From Pyrodictiaceae archaeon (lineage in GTDB: Archaea > Thermoproteota > Thermoprotei_A > Sulfolobales > Pyrodictiaceae): DNA of 5,852 bases. Below, one piece after another: positions 1-5,703 of the stretch. The translations under genes and the position numbers were made by a program. Position 1 is the first letter of the stretch. Each line of letters starts with the position of its first letter. Location: positions 1-5,852 of the forward strand of contig JALTZQ010000034.1 in NCBI GenBank assembly GCA_027046105.1, in the 5' to 3' direction. The notes beneath the pieces were generated by a model. It did not search any database. It saw only the letters and a list, made by a program, of their open reading frames with translations, and had not been told where the DNA came from.

Positions 1-69
1 ATTCTTTGTGGTAAAGTCTTTCTACCAGTCACGCGTGTTTGACAATACTCGTCCTTGGAGGTGTTGTTT
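1..69 (+). other. Upstream leader; possible tail of a preceding gene
   Basis: No convincing TATA box is visible in the short stretch before the peptidase gene, so the gene may be co-transcribed with something to the left. Reading from base 1, frame 1 is open and ends at TGA 40-42 (tail ILCGKVFLPVTRV). Frame 2 is open to TAA 77-79. Frame 3 stops at 12-14. The frame-1 tail, ending 27 bases before the TTG at 70, would fit a same-strand upstream gene, but a dozen codons cannot prove coding. Confidence 0.2.
57..63 (+). promoter_or_regulatory. Shine-Dalgarno site GGAGGTG that fixes the peptidase start
   Basis: GGAGGTG is a perfect match to the archaeal 16S 3'-end complement. It sits 6 bases before the TTG at 70. 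The more upstream in-frame TTG at 55 would overlap this site and leave no ribosome-binding site of its own, so the start at 70 is preferred. Confidence 0.8.
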
Positions 70-1182
70 TTGGCTGTAAGCTCTGGTAGGGAGGAGTTCT
101 ACAAGCTACTCAAAACGCTTAGCGAGACTCCAGGCCCTGCTGGTAGAGAGCAGTTGGTTCAAGGCGTTGTTGTGGATCAACTACGTGACTACGCTGATGA
201 GCTCTATACTGATGCGTTAGGAAATGTTGTCGCGGTTAAGCGTGGTAGTCGTGGTGGACGCAAGATAATGTTGGCGGCCCACATGGACGAGATAGGCCTC
301 TTTGTCCGCCATATAGATGAGCGTGGCTTTCTAAGGGTTTCAGCTATCGGTGGTGTAACAGAGCGGTCACTCATATACCAGCGTGTAATAGTCTATACAA
401 GGGATGGTAGGAAGGTACGTGGGGTCATAGGTCTTAAGCCACCACATATAGCGAAGCCGGAGGAGGCACGACAGGTACCAGAGTTGAGGGAGCTATTCGT
501 CGACGTGGGGGCTACTAGTCGTAAAGAGGTTGAAGAAGAGCTGGGTATAAGGGTGGGTGACATAGCGGTATTCGACCGGGAGCTGCAGTGGCTTGGTAGT
601 AGCAGGGTTACAGGGAAAGCCCTTGATGACCGTGTGGGTCTTGCAGTGATGATTTGGGCGTTTCGGGACATAGAGAGTAGTGAGGCGGACGTCTATGCGG
701 TAGCGACTGTGCAGGAGGAGGTTGGGCTTAAAGGTGCAAGGACTATAGCCTATAGGATAGCCCCAGACATAGCACTAGCGCTAGACGTCACAGTAGCCAA
801 TGACACGCCGGGGGTAGCTGAGCACGAGTGGATAGCGAGACTAGGAGCAGGCCCTGCGATAAAGGTGGCTGATGGCAGGAATGCTACAGGCCTTATAGCG
901 CACCCTAAGCTAGTGGAGAAACTCATTGAGGTGGCTAAGCAGGAGGGCATACCCCACCAGGTAGAAGTGGCAACTGGGGGTACAACAGATGCCTCAATAA
1001 TAGCTCTCACGAGGGAGGGTGTACCTGCAGCAGTAGTCTCCATACCAGCCAGGTACATACACTCACCAGTAGAAGTCATAGACATAAACGACGCTATAAA
1101 CGCAGCCAAACTAGTCAAATCGTTCACGGAGAAAGTGACGGTAGAGTGGATAGAATCACTCAAGGGGACAAGATACAAGTAG
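70..1182 (+). CDS. M42 family metallo-aminopeptidase (TET-type)
   Basis: A 370-residue cytosolic metallopeptidase of family M42, the class that forms dodecameric tetrahedral TET particles and trims amino acids from peptides released by the proteasome. Numbered from TTG 70, the metal and catalytic residues are all visible: AAHMDEIG with His71 and Asp73, ALDDRVG with bridging Asp186, QEEVG with catalytic Glu216 and metal-binding Glu217, LALDVT with Asp239, and RYIHSPVE with His331. Spacing and length agree with characterised archaeal TET peptidases such as Pyrococcus horikoshii TET2. The insert at about residues 90-165 is the PDZ-like dimerisation domain expected in M42. There is no signal peptide or membrane segment. 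The start is TTG 70, backed by GGAGGTG at 57-63; a start at TTG 55 would add five residues and lacks a ribosome-binding site. The gene ends in TAG and converges on the TGT-like gene. Substrate preference (leucyl, glutamyl, lysyl) cannot be read from sequence alone. Third-position T falls sharply from the 5' to the 3' end. Confidence 0.95.
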   Translation: MAVSSGREEFYKLLKTLSETPGPAGREQLVQGVVVDQLRDYADELYTDALGNVVAVKRGSRGGRKIMLAAHMDEIGLFVRHIDERGFLRVSAIGGVTERSLIYQRVIVYTRDGRKVRGVIGLKPPHIAKPEEARQVPELRELFVDVGATSRKEVEEELGIRVGDIAVFDRELQWLGSSRVTGKALDDRVGLAVMIWAFRDIESSEADVYAVATVQEEVGLKGARTIAYRIAPDIALALDVTVANDTPGVAEHEWIARLGAGPAIKVADGRNATGLIAHPKLVEKLIEVAKQEGIPHQVEVATGGTTDASIIALTREGVPAAVVSIPARYIHSPVEVIDINDAINAAKLVKSFTEKVTVEWIESLKGTRYK

Positions 1183-1186
1183 CCGG

Positions 1187-2104
1187 CTATCCTCCCTGAC
1201 ATCTCCTCTTCAGCCTTGAAAGAGCGTCATACGGGTTTTTAAGCATTCGAAACAACTGGTAAGCGTTATGTACTGCTCTAGCCTTAACCCCTTCTCTACC
1301 CCAGTTAGCGAGAAGACCCGGCACGGTAGTACATACGGGGCATCTACAGTCCTTGGCGATCTCCAGGGGGTTTGCCCTGGGCCTACTACCTTTAAGCCTC
1401 CTAGACGCAGTAACCGTCATTGAGAGTGTCTTGGGGTGCCTAGATAGCCCATAGCGTGCATCGTGGAGAGGACTAGCAGTATCCACAGATAAGGCTATGT
1501 CGGTTGTAGCAAGGAGTAGTAGTGTAGTATTACCCACGCCGAAAACGTGTATGGCTTTATCCAGCCTACTGGAGAGATACTCTACGAGGCGATACACTAG
1601 GCACGGGTTACGACGCGATAATATAGCCTGGCTACCAAGCCCCACGTATCTCACTGAGGGGGCGGTCCTTATCATCAACTCGATCGCGTAGTCTATCTGT
1701 GAAGGCGTATGGCCGTGGAGAGGATAAACGAAGTGGTCACCAAACTCCCTGACCCACAATAAGGCGTTGGTAGCGGTCTTCCTGTTAGCGGCCTTAACAA
1801 TCTCCTCACCCACGCCTGGCGCCACTGGATGATCTAGGGCAACAGGTAAAGCATTAAGCTCATCAACCACTATCTTCTGAACACCTATAACCTGGTGTGG
1901 ATCCGGGACACGCGCCCTACTAACGATGCGGAAAGCACCACTATCAATGAGGACGTGTAAACCCCTCAAAGCCTTGACAGCCACATGCACGTACCGGCTA
2001 ACATCGTCTGCCGATACAGCTACATAATGATGGCCTAGCTCTCGCCACCACTCTGGGCAAGCCTGCGTAAAACTATAGGCCAGATAGACGCGCAGTCTTG
2101 CCAA
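1187..2104 (-). CDS. Short TGT-superfamily protein (tRNA/DNA guanine transglycosylase-like)
   Basis: A 305-residue protein with the signature of queuine/archaeosine tRNA-guanine transglycosylases, enzymes that swap guanine for a 7-deazaguanine base. Seen in order: LIDSGAFRI (Asp54, matching the family DSGGFQ general-base motif), ALDHP (Asp91, position of the base-contacting Asp), YPLHGHT (126-132, position of the VQGG loop), YVGLGS (153-158), VFGVGN (187-192), SVDTAS (Asp208, matching the nucleophile in archaeal FDSAS), and a zinc site CRCPVC (Cys253, Cys255, Cys258) with His279 in AVHNAYQL. It is much shorter than archaeal TgtA and has no C-terminal PUA RNA-binding domain. The usual Gln of the base-recognition loop appears to be His130, so base or nucleic-acid target may differ. 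TTG 2104 is the first possible start after the upstream in-frame stop at 2138-2140. There is no ribosome-binding site, which fits a leaderless or short-leader transcript. It is divergent from the nurA-herA pair. Superfamily membership is fairly secure. Whether it acts on tRNA or DNA, or is inactive, is open. Confidence 0.82.
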   Translation of the reverse strand: MARLRVYLAYSFTQACPEWWRELGHHYVAVSADDVSRYVHVAVKALRGLHVLIDSGAFRIVSRARVPDPHQVIGVQKIVVDELNALPVALDHPVAPGVGEEIVKAANRKTATNALLWVREFGDHFVYPLHGHTPSQIDYAIELMIRTAPSVRYVGLGSQAILSRRNPCLVYRLVEYLSSRLDKAIHVFGVGNTTLLLLATTDIALSVDTASPLHDARYGLSRHPKTLSMTVTASRRLKGSRPRANPLEIAKDCRCPVCTTVPGLLANWGREGVKARAVHNAYQLFRMLKNPYDALSRLKRRCQGG

Positions 2105-2132
2105 GGCGTGTCGCTTGGTACTAGTGTATGGG

Positions 2133-2143
2133 AGATTTTATCT
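2133..2143. promoter_or_regulatory. Near-palindromic TATA-like element of a divergent promoter
   Basis: AGATTTTATCT has matching arms (AGAT/ATCT) around a T-rich core, so it reads as a TATA-like box on both strands. On the plus strand an archaeal start about 25 bases downstream would fall near 2163-2165, giving nurA a leader of roughly 26 bases that contains its ribosome-binding site. On the minus strand the start would fall near 2112, giving the TGT-like gene a leader of under 10 bases, which agrees with its missing ribosome-binding site. It is the most AT-rich spot in the 86-bp intergenic region. No operator repeat beyond this was recognised. Transcription start positions are inferred. Confidence 0.55.
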
Positions 2144-2176
2144 ATCACCCTACATTAGATTGAACTCCTGGCGGAC

Positions 2177-2183
2177 GGAGTGA
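2177..2183 (+). promoter_or_regulatory. Ribosome-binding site of nurA
   Basis: GGAGTGA resembles the archaeal consensus GGAGGTGA with one base missing and lies 7 bases before TTG 2191. An in-frame stop (TGA 2161-2163) precedes it with no other start codon between, so TTG 2191 is the only reasonable start for the full-length protein. Confidence 0.65.
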
Positions 2184-2190
2184 GAGGACG

Positions 2191-3663
2191 TTGCCAGTAA
2201 GTATTACCGACGCCTTCAACGTATTTAGCAAGGTTGCAGCACAAGTGGACTCAGTGAAGATCCAAAACCGTGTGGAGGCGCCAAGCCTCCAGGTCGATGA
2301 AAGAGAGGAGGTGCACGAACAAACAAGTGTAGTGTACACGTTGATGCCCTCCACGGTCAAGTGTAGTATTGATGAGCTGCGGGAAAAACTCGTACACGTG
2401 GTTAAGCCTTCTCCCCCCGAGAACCCTGTTTACGCTCTAGATGGGAGTACACGGCTCCTCGACTCCTCGAAGACCCAGATCGGAATCTACACTATTGCAG
2501 CTTCATACTATGACGGGGGCTTTATTGTAGGGGTATACCCTCATGACGGTGTAAACCCCTACTTGGGCATAGATGGTGCACCTTTCGCGACCATAGGGCC
2601 CAGAGAGCTCGACCCCAACATGCCATCTGTGTACTCACGGCCACTGGTTGAACCAGAGGGGTTTAGGAGGCTCCTCGACTGTGAAGGCGTTCACCGCAGG
2701 GCTTGTGGACTATTCACCCGTATGGGCTATGGGGCAGGCTTTGACGCGAAGACGATGCTTGATGAGAACCGGTTACTTGCTGAGACACATGCACTAGAAC
2801 ACATCGTGTTAGTGGATGGCCCGAAACGAGTAATACTAATTGATGGCCCCCTCTATAGCACCCCTAGCCTCTACGCGGCTTTACAGCGTTCGAGCCTAAT
2901 GACTCTAAACGAGGTCTTCCGTGCATACTATGCTCTAAGCTACCTAGCCAATACAGCGTACAGGCTAAAAGTCCTCGTAGAAGCTGTAAAGAGGAGTATA
3001 GAGGTCATTGGGGTCGTTAAGAGGCTGGGTATGTCTAAGTATCTTATCCACGCCCTCTCCGCCTGTAGTAGGGCCACGGAGCTCCCCCTTGCTAGGGATC
3101 TGGAGCTAGTCGACCTCCTAGCTGAGAAACAACGAGGCCCCATAGCCATAGGCCCCATGGTGACTGGCCTAGCTGCGTCAACGCTTATTGACAAGATTGG
3201 TGGGCATCCACTACACGGCAAGGGCTTATCCAGGTACATTGAGCTATTTACTCGTAGCAAGCTAGGATTCAAGACACTCGATGACCTCTCAAGGATGCTA
3301 TCCACATACATTGTTATGAAGAAGGTCTACTACATTGTCATCCCAGGCTGGGGTCGCCGTATCGTGCTACGTGTAGAACTCCCATGCATACTAGGTGCTT
3401 GCCGCCTAGTAGCAATAGCCAGCCACGGCCAAGTAGAGGTCGTGGCTGACCCTAGAGACGCTTACGATGAGGATTCCCAGCTACTCTCAACACTAGTATG
3501 GCTCACACTATACCCGGATACAATCAGCATCCCCGCCCCAATAGTCTTAGCCGACCGTGCTGCAGGCAGGCTGGCCAAGAGCCTAATGGTGATGGGGTAC
3601 CACTTGCTTAGAGAGAAGGTTAGCTTCACCTATGAGACACTGATATCCCTGCAAGAGGGATAG
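2191..3663 (+). CDS. nurA: NurA-family 5'-3' DNA nuclease
   Basis: A 490-residue NurA-type nuclease, the partner of HerA in resecting DNA ends during archaeal double-strand-break repair; NurA dimers dock on the HerA hexamer. Visible NurA hallmarks: VYALDGSTRLL (Asp84, first metal-binding Asp), an acidic helix around 191-203 with Glu198 or Glu203 as the likely conserved Glu, RVILIDGPL (Asp218, second metal-binding Asp on a beta strand), VIGVVKR (Lys277), and a C-terminal SIPAPIVLADRAAGRLAKSL segment (447-466) that lines up with the family's closing motif. In characterised NurA that motif usually carries a His; here the position seems to be Asp455. The protein is longer than Sulfolobus NurA (roughly 340 residues) and nearer in size to the Pyrococcus enzyme. 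It has no signal peptide or membrane segment. It is the first gene of a tight operon with the HerA gene, 15 bp apart and in the same frame. The start is TTG with GGAGTGA upstream. Family and context agree; catalytic details are inferred by motif reading. Confidence 0.88.
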   Translation: MPVSITDAFNVFSKVAAQVDSVKIQNRVEAPSLQVDEREEVHEQTSVVYTLMPSTVKCSIDELREKLVHVVKPSPPENPVYALDGSTRLLDSSKTQIGIYTIAASYYDGGFIVGVYPHDGVNPYLGIDGAPFATIGPRELDPNMPSVYSRPLVEPEGFRRLLDCEGVHRRACGLFTRMGYGAGFDAKTMLDENRLLAETHALEHIVLVDGPKRVILIDGPLYSTPSLYAALQRSSLMTLNEVFRAYYALSYLANTAYRLKVLVEAVKRSIEVIGVVKRLGMSKYLIHALSACSRATELPLARDLELVDLLAEKQRGPIAIGPMVTGLAASTLIDKIGGHPLHGKGLSRYIELFTRSKLGFKTLDDLSRMLSTYIVMKKVYYIVIPGWGRRIVLRVELPCILGACRLVAIASHGQVEVVADPRDAYDEDSQLLSTLVWLTLYPDTISIPAPIVLADRAAGRLAKSLMVMGYHLLREKVSFTYETLISLQEG

Positions 3664-3666
3664 GCC

Positions 3667-3671
3667 GGGTG
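3667..3671 (+). promoter_or_regulatory. Weak ribosome-binding site before herA
   Basis: GGGTG lies in the 15-base gap after the nurA stop, 7 bases before TTG 3679, and pairs partially with the archaeal anti-Shine-Dalgarno. The next ATG in frame lies 36 codons downstream, inside the predicted HAS-barrel region, which favours the TTG. The short gap suggests coupled translation with nurA. Confidence 0.5.
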
Positions 3672-3678
3672 GCACATA

Positions 3679-5703
3679 TTGTCCCGTTTCGAGGATGCAG
3701 TAGGACTTGTAAGGGATCTAGCCGGCAACTATGAGGACTTAGCTAGCCTTGCTGACCGCATAGCTAAGAAGCTAGCTAGTAGCGTCATGGGCACCCAGAT
3801 CATCGGCAGGGTCTCAGTGATGGAGGAGATACGTCCCGACCGCATACCAGTCGACGTCCCCCCGCAGATCTGGGTAACACTTTCGCCTCGATGGCCAGAG
3901 ATACTATCTAGTGGCTACTATCTCGTAGTAGTAGATCCCAAGACCCTTTCACTGGTACTAGCAGTGGTCGAGGAGTCCATTGCAGCTTCTGCTCTCGCGA
4001 GCCTCCATAGCGGCCCACCACCTAGCCATATATCGTTGGAGGAGCGTAGTACACCACTCCAGGCAATAGCGTATCAGATGGTCTCGCTAAGGCTATGGCT
4101 ACGGCCACTACTACTGCTACACCTAGGCCCCATAGCCGATAGGGTGAGTAGAGCAGAGACCATAGAGGAGGCTATCAAAGCTATAATGACCCGCCCAATA
4201 GTATCCCCAACAGTGCCCCCAGACCCTAATAGCCCAGTGGCTATCCCCCACCCACGAGTCATTGAAGCTCTAATAGCGGCTGAGCATGGCCCTGGAGTAT
4301 CGATAGGCGCTCTAGGGATAATGGACACTGTTTACACCCTTGGAGACACTGTCGTCCCCCTAAACCTACCCTGGCAGACAATGGTTAAACACATCCTGGT
4401 GACTGGTACAACGGGGAGTGGTAAGACGAGTTTCGTCAAAAACCTACTCTACAACGCCCTAAGAGACAAGGGTGTTGAAGCAGTAGTCCTTGACGCCAAT
4501 GGAGACTACGTGGCAAGCCTACTACCCGGCTACGTGCCAGGGAGTCTCGTGGATCAGAGACGAGCCCTCATACTAACCCAGGTCTACGGTGTATCAGCAG
4601 CACCAGGACGCCCAATAGCAGGGCATCGCCTACAAGGTCTTATAGTAGCACCATGCTTCCGTGGCAATCATGGCTGTAGTACAGAGTTCCGAGAACAATG
4701 CAAAAGGTATCGGGCGAGGATAGAGGCGATACTATCGACAATGTATCGTGGCCTTGACTGCATTATCCGGGTACGCGACGAGGAGCCACGGGACGACCTC
4801 GTATGCAAGTATGTTGTCAACATAGAGGGCTGTAGCGAGGTAATACCACCACTAAAACTCGAATTAAACGTTGCGCTACGTAGCATAGAGGTGAGGGGTG
4901 ATGCTAGACGACTAGCATCAATGGACCCTATGTTGACTGAAAGAGCGAGAGAGGAGCTGAGGAGAATCTACACAGTATATAGCCGCGGGCACGGAGAGCC
5001 ACAAGACATCTACGCATTCATTGACTGGGTGGAGGAGAATAGGGATGCCCTTATAAACAAGTATAGGGTGCACCGTGAAACCCTCAACCACATACTCCGT
5101 AGGCTACAAGCAATAGCTGCAATGGGAATAGTGGATACTGGTGGAGAAGACCTAGACTACGGTGAGCTAGCTAGTGTAGCCCACAGGCTAGGAGTACGCA
5201 TGATAGTATTAGACCTTGACTATGCAGCTACGAGTGCACCAGCCGAGGCTGACCCTCGAGGAGTGAAGGTTCTACTAGGCTCTAGACTCCTCCAAACACT
5301 AATACGCCATGTAGAGATGCAGAGGAGAAGCCACCAATACACAGTGCTGGTTATAGATGAAGCACACCTCTTCTTCCCTCCAAGGAGAGGCGAGGAGTAC
5401 TCCGAGCTCCTAGCCTCCTGGCTCGAAAGGCTAGCCAGGCTTGGCCGCGCAAGAGGCATAGCCATGATATTCTCCACTCACAGGGAGGACGATGTATCCC
5501 CACTCGTATCAACACTAGCAAACACCAAGATATACTTCCGCACCGACGAGAAAACCGCTGAGAAACTACCCATCCCACCACACTACAAGAAACGCCTACC
5601 CTACTTCGCAGACCATGCAGCAATAATAGCAAGCTACGCCATAAGAGGAGGCTACGCCACAATAACAGCAGCACCAGCAATACCAGGACACCGAACAGCA
5701 TAA
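3679..5703 (+). CDS. herA: HerA-family hexameric DNA translocase/helicase
   Basis: A 674-residue ATPase of the HerA/FtsK superfamily that, with NurA, drives DNA end resection in archaea. Order of parts: a short helical N-terminus; a HAS-barrel-like segment at about 40-110 (IIGRVSVMEE, then GYYLVVVD), the region that contacts NurA; a Leu-rich helical stretch around 130-150; then the RecA-like core. Walker A is VTGTTGSGKT (Lys249, Thr250), followed by VVLDANGDY (269-277). Walker B is VLVIDEAHLF (Asp560, Glu561). GRARG (589-593) is the likely arginine-finger region, and FSTHREDDVSP with NTKIYFRTD (598-623) matches the family's sensor region. The protein is about 170 residues longer than Sulfolobus HerA: the Walker A to Walker B distance is 311 residues against roughly 200. 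Part of the excess is an insert with Cys326, 333, 341, 361, 376 and 385, the only cysteines in the protein. It follows nurA by 15 bp in one operon. The stop is TAA. A related FtsK/HerA-like ATPase of another role is possible, but the nurA neighbour argues for HerA. Confidence 0.92.
   Translation: MSRFEDAVGLVRDLAGNYEDLASLADRIAKKLASSVMGTQIIGRVSVMEEIRPDRIPVDVPPQIWVTLSPRWPEILSSGYYLVVVDPKTLSLVLAVVEESIAASALASLHSGPPPSHISLEERSTPLQAIAYQMVSLRLWLRPLLLLHLGPIADRVSRAETIEEAIKAIMTRPIVSPTVPPDPNSPVAIPHPRVIEALIAAEHGPGVSIGALGIMDTVYTLGDTVVPLNLPWQTMVKHILVTGTTGSGKTSFVKNLLYNALRDKGVEAVVLDANGDYVASLLPGYVPGSLVDQRRALILTQVYGVSAAPGRPIAGHRLQGLIVAPCFRGNHGCSTEFREQCKRYRARIEAILSTMYRGLDCIIRVRDEEPRDDLVCKYVVNIEGCSEVIPPLKLELNVALRSIEVRGDARRLASMDPMLTERAREELRRIYTVYSRGHGEPQDIYAFIDWVEENRDALINKYRVHRETLNHILRRLQAIAAMGIVDTGGEDLDYGELASVAHRLGVRMIVLDLDYAATSAPAEADPRGVKVLLGSRLLQTLIRHVEMQRRSHQYTVLVIDEAHLFFPPRRGEEYSELLASWLERLARLGRARGIAMIFSTHREDDVSPLVSTLANTKIYFRTDEKTAEKLPIPPHYKKRLPYFADHAAIIASYAIRGGYATITAAPAIPGHRTA
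4654..4833 (+). other. Six-cysteine insert inside HerA
   Basis: Codons 326-385 of HerA contain all six cysteines of the protein, spaced Cys-x6-Cys-x7-Cys-x19-Cys-x14-Cys-x8-Cys, with His331 between the first two. There is no CxxC pair, so a classical zinc ribbon is unlikely. Disulfides (common in proteins of hyperthermophilic crenarchaea), a metal site or an iron-sulfur cluster are possible. The segment falls between the strand after Walker A and Walker B, where the protein is about 100 residues longer than Sulfolobus HerA. Confidence 0.6.

Noticed and set aside
55..69. Upstream TTG 55 as the peptidase start
   Set aside because: It overlaps the GGAGGTG ribosome-binding site, which is ideally spaced for TTG 70.
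750..1202. 150-codon open frame antisense to the peptidase
   Set aside because: It lies fully over the well-supported M42 gene, its translation is Ser/Thr/Ala-rich with no motif, and codon positions mirror the real gene.
1497..1691. 64-codon plus-strand frame inside the TGT-like gene
   Set aside because: It is antisense to conserved TGT motifs, has no ribosome-binding site and no recognisable domain.
3710..3785. Cluster of GCTAGC/AGCTAG words at the herA 5' end
   Set aside because: It is explained by repeated Leu-Ala and Ala-Ser codons (CTA, GCT, AGC) in an Ala/Leu-rich helix. There is no regular period or spacer that would suggest a repeat array.
5409..5446. Inverted repeat CTAGCC/GGCTAG within herA as a terminator or recombination site
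   Set aside because: It is short, lies inside coding sequence, and CTAG-containing words are common throughout this window, so chance is the simpler explanation.
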